NCBI RefSeq assembly: GCF_029227915.1
Contig: NC_079888.1
Span: forward strand, 16,413,001 to 16,477,000
Direction of reading: 5' to 3'
DNA from: Hydractinia symbiolongicarpus
Taxonomy: Eukaryota; Cnidaria; Hydrozoa; Anthoathecata; Hydractiniidae
DNA: 64,000 bases
Below are positions 12,201-23,741 of the stretch, piece after piece. The notes under the pieces were generated by a model. The model was not told where the DNA came from and made no database searches. It saw only the letters and a list, made by a program, of their open reading frames with translations. The translations under genes were made by a program, and so were the position numbers. Numbering within the stretch: the stretch's first letter is position 1; each line of letters begins with the position of its first letter.

Positions 12201-15200
12201 TTTTAGCCAGTCTTTCAAATTGGTTTCCCAGTGTTTCTGCTTTCAATCTTTTTTTATTATTTATGTATATATATTTATATTTTAATGTCTTTTTATATAT
12301 TTTAACTGGACACATATTTATAACAGCTTTTAGTTGACATGTATATCCAGTATAAATATTCGTTTAATAAAAAATAAAAAATAAAAATATTATAACAAAA
12401 ATACAAGAAACTTCGTAGAGCAACTATTATTTTAGATCTTCATTACCTATGCTTAATCTTTCTGCTATGTAAATTTAAATTTTGTTGTCTGTCTGTGAGC
12501 GAAAGGAGGTAGTAGTGAGTAGTGACAGGCAAATTACCGTGAATTTTCTGATGGCAACGTTCTTGTGAATTGCACGACAGGTTTAGAACAAGTATTCTCA
12601 ATTTTAATTTGTTGGTAATAACATAACACTTGTTTATACTCGAGAGATTGCATGGTTGAAAGCATTATAAGGCTTAAAAAAATAATACATAAAATTGTCA
12701 CCTTTAGAGTGGCTTGGTTCTTTTCATTTAAAGAAAGATTGTTTATGAGAAGAGAAGCTTGAATTTTCACATCCTGGTCAGGATAATTCAAAGTGTTGGA
12801 AATTTTCTGTAGATAGCCTAATTGGTTTATTTTCTCCTAGAAAAAAATTAAATTAAATTATCTATTAAAATTACTTCTTTGGTCACAGCTGTGTTAATTA
12901 AGAAGCTGCCTTACATTTTACCTTCACTAGCTAGCATGATATAATTATATAAGACTTTTCAATCATTTTTCCCTCAGCAATTATTATTCATGCCAGCTTG
13001 CATTTTGCAAACTGGAACATTCTCTTGATGTTATTTAATATAGAGTTTTTCCCCAAATACAAGTGGTTAAATAAATGATTAAGGTAAGAACACTGTACAC
13101 ACCTGGACTTCAGAAAAAGCAGCAAGGTCAACTAATCTACTTAAAATGTAGACCAAACTTGATTTGTCAATTTCATCCTCATCTAAAGCTCTTAACAAAT
13201 GCACCAAAGCATCTACAAAATCAAAAATAGAAATATCCTTACTCAACAAATTAACGCAATATGAAACCTTAAAACAGCTGCTTTAAGTGGGTCTAAGGCA
13301 ACTGAACCGAAATGAGGAAAATAAGTTGAAAAAAATTATTTTTTATATTTTTATCATGTAATTGGAGCAGTGCTGCATCGTGCATTGCTAACATACCTTG
13401 CAGTAAGTAGGACTCAATCCATGGTTGCCAGAACTGTTAGCCACAAATATACCCACTACATTACAGGAAGTTATATGACAGTGACACACACATGCCTTAT
13501 CCACACATATAGACATTTCTTAGCTACTTTATGGCCACAAGTTGTAGAGATGTGCATGTATCCCTGGAAGACTATTGGGTGCATGCAGGACAGGCTACTG
13601 ACGAAATACAGTGGGATGCTAGGCACGTCACAGACAGTCAGCAGAGCATTAGCTTGGAAATACAAAAGAAGTTAGAGCTCATAAAAGGTGGGCTGCTGTG
13701 AGGTTTGTGGTATGGGTAATAGAACCACAAGAAAAGTGCTCTGGACGTGAGTGAGTGAATGAGTTAATATAGAGAACACTACTAGGAGAAGGGCTCCAGG
13801 TGTAGTGGAGAAAAGTGAATTCGGACCATGCATGATGGAGTACCTTCTCTCCAGCCTAGCATCCTCACCTAATACCACTAAATTAATCTCAGTTTAATTT
13901 ATGAAAATCAAAATAAATTTTCCTACTCTTAAGTTTGTGTTTTCATTGGGAGCAATAAATTCCAGATTAATAGCTTTTAAAAGATCATATTTTTTCTGTC
14001 TCCATGCTACCCAAAGATTACAAATAATGTGTGAGGTTTGTAAAACACAGACAAAAAATGGCTATTTGGAATAATTTTGATAAAATTAATGAAATCAAAC
14101 ACTTTTGATTGAGTTAGAAATTGAGTAAGGAAAACATTGAGTTAGTCAAATTAGGTTAAAAAGTCAAAAGCGTTTTTTATGTATGTCAACTGCTATAAAG
14201 AAATATTTATTCCTTATAAACCATGGTATTTTCCCCAGAGAAGAGGGACAAAGCAACCATGTCAACGATTAGACTGATTTAAAGCAAATAAATAAATTAC
14301 TCTGAATATATTTTGCACCTAATCTATTATTCTCCTAATATTGATAACGACAAAGTAGCAAAAATGGTGGCAACAGGAGGAAATTGGTTGTTGTTAGAAA
14401 ATTATACTGCGACAGGCTAAATAAGGCTCCGCAAATAATTTTATTTTGTTCAACACTTTTAGTTACAAATGCAAAAGATTCTTCAATTGTCAAACAATTT
14501 GACTACTAATGTCAAAAGAAAATGATGAACAGTGATTTTTTTTGTTTTTGAAATTTTTCCATAGCATAATTGAAAAGCATAGTCAAGTTAAGTTAGGAAT
14601 TCCTCTCCTAATTTGGCCAACAGTCTAACTTCAAAATATCCAAACTAAAGTACAAAATTATTTTTTAATTAAGGACATGTCTTCCGATTAAGAATTTTTA
14701 TCAATTCCATGGAAGCACGTTTTTACAAACCGATAGGAGAAACTTGCATGGATTCTGCATAAACTACCAGTTTCAACAAAATAATCACCATGCAAAGATA
14801 GTTGTTAATATCTACATTCCATTTAGTTGTTCACATTTCACAGATAGTAGTAGATACAAAGTAATATTGTCATAGTATTACAAACAAACTTTGTTGAACG
14901 TTTGTTGGCATCTTTACTTGATGTGATTCATAAAATCAGACAATTCTATAAAAACACATAGGTGCATATGTGAGATATATTAGTATAAGTAACCCTGCAT
15001 ATTATCTTTCAAAGTGCTGCAAAGAGAATGGATTGAGTGGGACTTGGGTAGCATCGAATAGAATTAAATTGATAGCATAGTCAGTAGAGAAAACACCTAG
15101 GTCACACAATTTTTTACACTTTAAAGGTTGGTGTTTCTTTGTGGGGGAGTCAACAAAATTAATGAAAGTAATGTTTTGTATTTTGGGAATAATTTGGGCA

Positions 15201-15871
15201 AATAAACCTTTACAAAAATTCGGGAAAACTACCACTCAATCGCAGGGTATTTTGCGATCGGAGGAAGTAAACATCACATTTTTATAAGAGTTTATTAAGG
15301 AGAAAACACGTTCTTTGTGAAAACTTTTCTTTCTGCGTTTTGTTTTAAATAAAAAGTACACATAAGTTGCATCTTATTATTATTAACGTTTCCTGAAAAT
15401 TTGAAAGAAATTGATACAAAGGAAGTTAAACATGAGAAAAAACGCTTTCTTCTCCAACAAACTTTTATAAAAACATGTTTTTTACCTCCTTTCTTCCGAT
15501 ATTGTAAAACGATGGTGAGCCAGGACCGCATGTACAATTGAATTATCTTAAGGGCTGAGGGTCAAAATTTTTAGTAAAAAATTCACATAAGCTTGTTCTC
15601 ATATCACTTTTTACAGTTGAGGGGAGAGACAGACTTTTCATGGTCGAACTCTCACAGAAAACGTTTAATTAAAAGAAATGGAACTAAGAATTTGGCTAGC
15701 CTACTGTATGCACAAACCTTGTGATGTTGATTTTTTTCTTTTTCTACGAAGATCAGGAGAGTACAATCCAGATTCTCGAAAAGACAACACAATGTTATAG
15801 ATTACAAATGCTAGTGCGAACGAACTGGCTACTGTAATTGCAAGTTTCGTGACGTCGTCTTGATTTGGCAT
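9231..15871 (-). CDS. ARMC10: ARMC10-like armadillo-repeat membrane protein, 7 exons, 325 codons
   Basis: Exons in transcript order: 15871-15718, 13212-13103, 12836-12702, 11918-11730, 11327-11250, 9930-9787, 9398-9231. All have GT-AG borders and compatible phases. Residues about 9-29 (LAITVASSFALAFVIYNIVL) form a hydrophobic anchor followed by a basic stretch RRKRKK, the N-terminal layout of ARMC10 and ARMCX proteins, which sit in the mitochondrial outer membrane or ER. The rest is armadillo repeats, e.g. QASLLINNLSLNEKNQ and VQVLKVLVNLSTND, followed by an EEKFLLRAVSCCANVLTSL segment matching the conserved C-terminal ARM region. Length is close to vertebrate ARMC10 (about 340). In mammals the family affects mitochondrial dynamics and p53 activity; that role here is inferred. 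The acceptor of exon 6 (cag at 9933-9931) was chosen because it alone keeps phase. Introns hold repeats but no damage to exons. Confidence 0.82.
9743..9777. repeat. (AAAC)n microsatellite
   Basis: About nine copies of AAAC, just downstream of the donor of exon 6 of the ARMC10-like gene (minus strand), in the last intron. Confidence 0.95.
10349..10377. repeat. perfect 13-bp hairpin
   Basis: Arms tgtttgactaaaa and ttttagtcaaaca are exactly complementary around the loop TTCC. It lies in an intron of the ARMC10-like gene. No function is indicated. Confidence 0.8.
13360..13880. other. unexplained less AT-rich block in ARMC10-like intron 1
   Basis: This intronic block has visibly higher G+C and more complex sequence than its surroundings and contains a 101-codon plus-strand open frame (13370-13675) with no recognised domain. 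It looks like an inserted repeat or an old retroposed fragment. No terminal repeats could be identified by eye. Confidence 0.3.
15255..15510. repeat. imperfect fold-back repeat in ARMC10-like intron 1
   Basis: The left arm from about 15255 (atcggaggaagtaaac, then tttttataagagttta) is roughly the reverse complement of the right arm ending about 15510, with mismatches and small gaps. The size and structure suit a decayed MITE. Boundaries are approximate. Confidence 0.4.
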
Positions 15872-16610
15872 TATCTAAACATTAAGGAAAAGGAATCATT
15901 TATGAGCACATTTAGGAAAATTAGGCTCGCTTCAAAGAATTTTCTACATTGGCATAATATGATCAAATAAGAAAACACAAAATAAAACAAACCTTTGGCA
16001 ACAGTGCTTAAAATAATATGTGCGAATCTTTCGCTTTCGATTTTCAGGTTTTACCGTTAAACGAACTCCGTTTATGGATTTTAGAAACCCCACGTGAATA
16101 TTTTGCAAAAAAGACTAAGCTAAAAGAAAAATACTATTTTTTAAAAAATAGACAAACTTTGTTATCCCTTTTCACTACTTTAATTATATAAGAATAAGTT
16201 TTAAAAAAGAACTATATGTTGTAAGTTCTATAAACTAAAAATAAATAAACATTTATTCAACTATTTAGCTGTCTGTAATCGCCTTTGCGAATTTAAAGTC
16301 CCTCACTCCAGAACGGGGTCGCATTTCAGAGTTTTCTGGGTGTGCGAGTGCCTGCTTGCTTGTGGAACTATCTGCTAGCTAGCTAGCTGGTGCTTATCTT
16401 TGACATGTTTGGTTGCTACCTAAAATTATAATTTAGCATGGTCTATTATAGTCTGTGGACTATGATTGTGGTGTTTGAACAACATATGCGCTGAATTAGC
16501 CAGGCTTTTTTCTTATAGAACTCTTCCGGAATGGTTCTTTTTGAGTTGAGGAATTATGCATGTCTATGTGTGCTTAGCAGCTCAATGCAGTGGACTTGAA
16601 TTTAGAATAG
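15872..16610. other. 5' flank of the ARMC10-like gene
   Basis: The probable promoter side of the minus-strand gene. I see no unmistakable core promoter element. A short 'ctagctagctagctagct' run lies near 16373-16390. Confidence 0.4.
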
Positions 16611-16750
16611 ATGACTTGCTATCTTAAATTTTTTTTTTGGCAGGCAAAATAAAGCAATTCAATTGGTTAATAATTCTTTTTAGAAGACCTGATTGGTTAA
16701 AAAACTTTTTGCCTGTTAAAAAAATGTAAATAAAGCTTTCGGCAAGTCAT
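16611..16750 (+). mobile_element. 140-bp MITE (family also at 46502-46654)
   Basis: It starts with atgacttgct and ends with ggcaagtcat. The ends form inverted repeats that extend inward with mismatches to a shared GGCAGGCAAAA-like segment. A related copy lies in the opposite orientation at 46502-46654, sharing 'aaataaagcaattcaattgg' and 'ctttttagaaga'. Confidence 0.7.
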
Positions 16751-16780
16751 TTAACATTTTACCGTAGATTAGATTGTGCC

Positions 16781-17121
16781 GGCGCTGTAGATTAGTGGTT
16801 ATAGCTCTCGTACTTTGTGCAGGAGACCGGGGTTCGATTCCTCTTGACGGCGATTCAACATGGGCGAGTGAATGTTACCATAGCCCTGGGTTAACCCAAG
16901 CCATGTGAGGGTAATTGGGGAGATGGCTCCATGTGTGGGCCGTTGGATATTGCCAGGAGTTGTCTAGTAGAGTGCGGTCCCTAATTGGGTCTGCGTAGCT
17001 CAAAACAAGCATTAAATACTCTAGGACTCTTCATCTAAGCCATGGCCCCTCCTGGAAATAATAGACAGGGTATATCCCTCGATATTAGCGAGCCTAGCCA
17101 TGTAAAATATGCACATCTATC
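16781..17121 (+). mobile_element. tRNA-derived SINE with CTAT tail
   Basis: The tRNA-like head has an A box around TAGATTAGTGG (16788-16798) and a B box GGTTCGATTCC (16831-16841). A body follows containing 'aagccatgtgagggtaatt', and the end is a (CTAT)n tail at about 17108-17121. The body motif recurs in the minus-strand SINE at 23755-23978, which supports family membership. Confidence 0.8.
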
Positions 17122-19744
17122 TATCTATCTGTGCCGTGGTAGCCACACCAAGCCATAAAGACACCAAAGTGTAAAAGCCATGAAAAAATCGAAATGTTAT
17201 AATAGCAATTTAAAACAAAAAATTCTAAAGTTGTTCCATATGCCATGGCATGATTTGTAAAGCTTCTTTGACCTGTTTATAAATGGGACAAAATATATTT
17301 AAAAGCAGGTCAGTGGAGCCAATCTGTTCATAATCTGCACACCCTGCTTATAAACAGGACACAACTGTGTAAAAACTCTTTGACTAGGGTGTTCATTTCT
17401 AAGCCATATGTCCCATTAGTAAACAGGGCACAGAATTCACATTTTTAATAAGAAACCAAACTCCTAATTTTTAAATTGAGGATTCTTCAGGTTACTGTAA
17501 GGTAAAAATTTTTTTTAAAGAAAATTTTTCTTTGATTATGGGTAAAACAGATTTTTAATAGTTAAATTTTTATTCTAAAATTATATCTGAAAGTATGTTT
17601 ATTTATTAATAAACAATGTTTGAATTTCAAAAAAAGGCAAATTGAAAAACCATTTTAGACACATCCCTTCTGAATAAGGTAATCGAAAAAGATGGGAAAA
17701 ATTCAGTGGTTTTGTAAAAGAAACTTCGAACGTAAAGGAGGTGGTCAAATTTTCTCCACCTTTTAAATCCTTCCATTTTTCATTTCATTACAAAAAACTT
17801 ATTTCAACCTATAGAAAATGCCGAGATCTTTCCAAATATTCATATTTAAATGTATCAAATTAATTTAAGAAAATATCGTGATTTAAAAAATCATGCTCAC
17901 TTCCCTTACATATTCCTTAAAATTTTAATTATATCAACTTTAAACAATTTTTTGCACTATGTCAAGTTTCTTGAAAGTTCTTAGCTCATTCAAATATTTT
18001 TGGCTTCAGAAGATTGAATTAACTAGATTGGATTTTAAAGCAGTATAATGCGACTACAAGTATGATGTAAACACTAACTCTTTGCAAGGTTAACCAAAAT
18101 CTTCCCATTTATTTTCAATGCTTTGTTTGAATACTTTGATCCAAATTGATCCAAACAATAGAAGTTATTATTATGTTCATTCATTTCATGAAAAAAATAA
18201 TCGTTTGATAATTCTTTGAAAAAAAAAAAAAATTAGAAAAACTATCTGCATTGGCTTGCAGTGTTTTCTTTTCTGTTTTTATTTTTAATTAGGTCATCCT
18301 ATTTTAAAACCAGATTTTAAACTGGTATGACCTAATTTTAAACTGGGATGTAACATCCTGCAACAGAATGTGTTTAAAGTCAGATGTGTTTTTAATCTGC
18401 CTAGAAAAATGAACCACTTCACAAATTTTTTGTGTCTACAAAAGTAACCTTTGAAATTTTTTTGTTTCCTTAGTTGTTTTTTATTGTTATCATCAGCCGT
18501 GAGCATAGCAATAAGATCCGATAAAGCCTTTTGTTTTCTGTAAACATGCAAGCTATTGTTTAAAAGAGTTAACAACCACAAGGGCTTTTGAAATTTATAT
18601 TATTTTTTTAAATAAATTAATGCAAATTCTTTATTTCATGACAACTGCTTTCATTACTGCAAGTAAATTGCATTTATAAAAAATTATCTTATAGCTTTCA
18701 CAGAACGTTTTCTTGTCATTTTTTGAAACAGAATATGGAAGTTTTTAAGCTTTGAAAAGTTCTTTTCTCATCATTTCAGATTAAAATGTGACGATTTTTA
18801 AGCTACAATGGGAAGATTTTAAATATATTCTTCTTATATACATTTTATATCATCTTTTTTTTTTCATTAGTCTTTCGATGCTATAATAATTAAATACAAC
18901 AATGGGTTTTGCAGGAGTTTACATGAGCGCTAATGTGTGCCGGACATAAACTGCAAAGCATTCTAAAAGATACTAAACAGCAAAATTTAGTTTTGAAAAA
19001 AATGGTGGGTATACACCTTAAAATTTTCTTCCTGTAGATAAAGGAAAGTAGATAAAGGGCTTCAACTTGGATATGACCGAATATGTGCTGATCAGAGCTT
19101 GAGAAATTCAAAATCTTGTTACATGTCTTTTCTTGTAGCTTTTAGGTTGTTTAGGTGCAAAAGTGTTCCCCTTGTAGGCAAATATACACATGTGTGTCAT
19201 TTATGAACTTCACCATGTACCTCGATATCAGTTGTGTTAATTTTTATTTGTAATAAAACATTACAGTCCATTTTAAAAATGTGAAATATATGCACATCAA
19301 GTTTATTATCAGGTTTGTCAAACCAGAAAAGACAACAGAAAATGTATACAGGGTCACAAATAAATAGAAATCTAAATTGACCATTTACTTCTATTTCTAA
19401 AATAGTATAAAATTGATATTCGTTTTAACGAGCACAGTTTTTCATAACAAAGTTTAAATGCATGCTAGGTCACACTTGTGAGCATGTATACTTTATTTTT
19501 GAAGCTCTATAAATAACTGTAGTATGACAGAGTGCAGTCATTAGGTTTTCTTAAAAACAATCCTTAATAAGGCAGAAAAACACAGATTGAGAAATTAAAA
19601 TGTGTCTTATTAATCTAGTAATGTTTTAAAAACATTACAAGAAAAAAATTGATGGTCAAACCCCCTATATATATTTATATCTAATTTGATGCTTATTTTT
19701 ATTTTGAGGTAAACATATTTATTTTTATAAAAAAGTATTCCAAA
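17122..19744. other. intergenic, nothing recognised
   Basis: Very AT-rich spacer between the divergent ARMC10-like and NEURL4-like genes. Small palindromes occur, such as gtaatgtttt/aaaacattac near 19618-19638. Short open frames (18294-18581 and 18890-19111, minus) show no family signal. Confidence 0.4.
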
Positions 19745-22700
19745 ATGAGCTGTAATAATGAATTTGTGTTCCACCTAAACTATGGCGCCATAGTGTTGCT
19801 TCCATCAGGCATAACTATGGCAGAAAGACGAACAGCAATAAAGAATTTTAACAATGCAGTGGTAGTGAGCCAACAACCATTAGTGAATGAAGCAATGTTT
19901 GAGGTTGGCGATTTTCACTTTTATTAATTGATTTTGTATGATTAGGCTAAAAATTATTTTCATAAAATTGTTTTCTTCATTAAGAAAATTTATTATATAT
20001 ACAAGAACATACAAAAATTTACAAATAAAATACACAAAACTTTTCATAAGTAAAAACGAGAGTTTTTACTTATGAAAACCTGAAATAATGCATTGCTAAA
20101 TTTAGATTACATGCAATGTCTCCATTGTAATAATTATTAGTGTAGATAATTTACAAAACTTTTTTTCATTCTTTACAGGTATGTATTGAGGGTATTGATG
20201 AAGGGCGTTCAGAATCATTGGAGATTGGTGTAACTACAGAACCTCCTAACACATATGATAATGCCAATCAGACACAGCCACTTAATGGAACTTCTTTCCA
20301 ATGTGCTTCCGAAACATGTGACTCATCAGAGCTCAGCATAAATGATAGTAAAAGCTATACTCAAACGATTGATTTACGTTGCTTGAAGGTAGGGTTTTGT
20401 AATTTTGTGGCATGGTTCAGAGTTACACCACAGACACAATGGATGTAATCAAGCATTCTCAGTAGCCCTGAAACGGCTTATTCCCAATTGGAATTAATCC
20501 TGAAACACCAGGCCTATCTTTATCATCCTTCTGTCTTGGTTTTTATTCAATGGTATACTAGTGAAATGTTACTAGATAATGCTTTGCTACAAATTTATTA
20601 CATTTTTATCGCCGGAATATCATTTTTAGAAATACTTTATTTGAAATCTTGGTTATAACAGGTCTCTTTTAGGTTGGAGATTGTGTTGGCATCATGAGAA
20701 AGAGATCAGGTTCTCTTCAATTTTTTATCAATGGTGTAGGATATGGGAAGGAGCATTTAAATGTACCTGAAAACATCTATGCAGTTATAAACTGCTATCA
20801 AGAAAATATAAGGGACAAGAAAGAAAAAGTTGAGTCAAACCAGTTGCATGTTCAACAACTTAATAATCAGTGCAGTGCAGTTACACAATCTATTTCTGAA
20901 TTGCAGAGACTGGACGAATCAACTCCTAAAACTGACATGTCTAAGGAAGAAGTGAATAGTTTGAGCAACAGTGACAAAGATATTTGTGTAGGCGAGGAAA
21001 GTTTAAGTGATCATATCCAAAGCCGAATTAGTGAGATCAGGTCTTTTACTGAAGGAGTTACAAGATTATTTACAGACACAGACATTGATACTGACTTTGA
21101 GCTTCCTAAAATACGAACAAGAGGAACTTGGAGACCAGAGCCAGAAAATACTGCTCATACTGACATTCTAAGTCCTTCTGAGGAAGCGCATGTTGATACC
21201 AATGAAAATGAAAGTAATACTGAGTGTGGTGATAATGCGTCCGCTGCAGTTTTGACAAGTATGGTAATTCCTTTGTGTATGTCATGTAAACTATAGTTTG
21301 GGCAAGAAAGTGTAAGCATAAGTTATTGCTAATATTAGAGCTTTAACAGGAGTTTTCGACAAGTTTCAAATTATTTCAAGTGCTATCAGCGAAGTGCATT
21401 ATGCCCTGAATTTTTCTGCTCTCATTATACGTGACATAATTAATTTTATTTCAATAGGTTCCATTGATCAAATTGACATGAATTGCCCGTTAAGATTCCA
21501 TCCCAGATGTGGTTTATTTGTGCGAGTTATTAATGAAGGGAAGACAGCGCTTCGACCAAAGTACATGTATTATCTCTTTATTAATTGTCCTTCGGGAGAT
21601 AGCAAAACATTTTTGCATGGATCAATTTGCGGTGCAATTGAGTACGGCCAAAAAAATAACCTCACATGGTTTTCATGTTTTTTTGCAAACAAACTTGACA
21701 AGAGATACAAAGTGTTGTGTTGATTCTTTTTTTGTTTGTTTCTGTTGGTATTTGGGTGATTGTTTTTATTCAGTTATAACAGTGTTTTATCAAGATCTTG
21801 TTCAGTGTTTAACCCTCAGCATAATGTCACTTGAAGAATATTTTTGATTTCCTTTTAGTGCATTTTCTGAGTTTAACAACGCGATCACTCTAACCAATAG
21901 ACCGCTCAAAGACAATGAATTATTCGAAGTGAAATTAGATCGAATCATTGAGAAATGGGCCGGATCTATTGAAATTGGCTTGACGTCACACCAACCTCAT
22001 TCAATTGAATTTCCTACAACCATTACAAATATATTAAGCAAAACAATTGTCTTTTGCGGAAACTCAATTGTGCGGAACGGTGTCACGATAAGAGATGACT
22101 ATCCATTCAGCACTGACAATTTAAAGGTTAATTTATTTTTTTTATGATAAAATTAGTATTTTCTCAAGAAATTTTCAACATATGTCTTTTTGTTTTTTTA
22201 GAATTGCAAGTTTTGTAATTGTGTTTTGTGTAAGTGGAAAAATTAAAAAAACAGCTTAATTTGATCGATGTTTTGAAGAAAATATCATATTCACTGCTGC
22301 CAAGTTTTGTGTTCTCTCAGTTTTTCTGTGTGAGAACAACCACCCTGTAATAACGTTTTTTGAGTCAATAATTGTTGTTAACAATATTTCTTTTGTATAG
22401 GCTAATGACAAAGTGAGTGCATCAAGGAAAACAAATGGTGACGTCCATTTTTATGTGAATGGACGAGACTTGGGTGTTGCTGATCATAATTTCGATTCTT
22501 CTCCATTTGGAATTGTTGATGTTTATGGCAGAGCAGCTAGAATATCAATAATCAACATTTCAGACGCAGAAGGTACTAGATGGTTTTTATTATCGAAAAT
22601 TAAAGGCAGCAAAGTTTTTTTATATCGCCAGTTTGTAAAAACAGATCATGGATTGCAATTACTGATTCCCTAATTTGATCATTGATTTAGCATGTCACAG

Positions 22701-23678
22701 TTTTATAAAGTTATGTTATATTTTTAAGTTAAACGATTTTTATTGAAAATTATTTGCAGGCCTGGAAATTTGTGGAGTCTGGGGAAACGATCCTTCGTTA
22801 CCGTGATTTGAATCTGACAGAAACGATTAAAACATTTTTTCGTTTCCGCGAAGTAGACCTTGTGGAAACACTACGTTAATGACGGTAAAAATTGGTTTTA
22901 AACCGATAAAAAAGTGGAGAACCAATTTTAATCGCCCTAGTTAGTGACAAGACCTACTCCATAGTAGTAAAATATTATAATTATTATAATTTGAGATATT
23001 GTCCAAGGGAAACGATTTATCGTTATGGTCTTTCTGATTCGCAGAAACGTCGCAGAAACGAAACATCCTTTCCCCAAATTTCCAGGTTTGATTTGATTGG
23101 GATGAAAACTACATACCATCAACCCTAAAGCTTAAGTAATGCAAAGTAGAAAGTGAAGTCAAATAAGCACCACAGTATTTCCTTCTTCCCTGTCATAATT
23201 TATAGCATCTATACCAACCATAAATATGTCAGATTGTTTTATCAAACTAGTAGCCGTCCAAACTTTATAGTTTAAGACCAAACTTGTTTTGTTTAGCTCT
23301 TTGTACATCTCATCTAATAAATGCAGACAGGATCTTGACTAATGCACTGGAAACTATTCGAAATATTGAGCAGTCCTTACTAATACCTTCAACGACAAAG
23401 AAGAAGAAGAAGGAAGCCTTAAGTTTTCACTTAACGCATCATGGGAAAAACATTGAGGTGTCTGCAGACGGCAAAAGAGCTTCTCGAATAAATCCTACTC
23501 AACAGTTCAATCATGCGGTGTTGTTTAGTAACAGACCTTTAGAAGATAACGAGGTGTTTATGGTGGAGGTTGGGAATGTGATTAGTTCCTGGGTTGGATC
23601 TATTGAAATGGGTAAGATTAATTATATTGCATAACATGTGCTTCTCCAAAAAAGTGAAAGTTTTCAAAAATGTTGTTG

Positions 23679-23741
<63 letters not shown>

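Noticed and set aside
13370-13675. 101-codon open frame in ARMC10-like intron 1
   Set aside because: No recognisable domain, no splice context, opposite strand to the host gene; reported only as a composition anomaly.
15002-15235. 77-codon minus-strand open frame as an extra ARMC10-like exon
   Set aside because: Exons 1 and 2 already join in phase (G|AT), and the segment lacks ARM features; it lies beside a fold-back repeat.
16781-16855. Functional tRNA gene
   Set aside because: A and B boxes are present, but the cloverleaf acceptor stem does not close and a SINE body with a CTAT tail follows.
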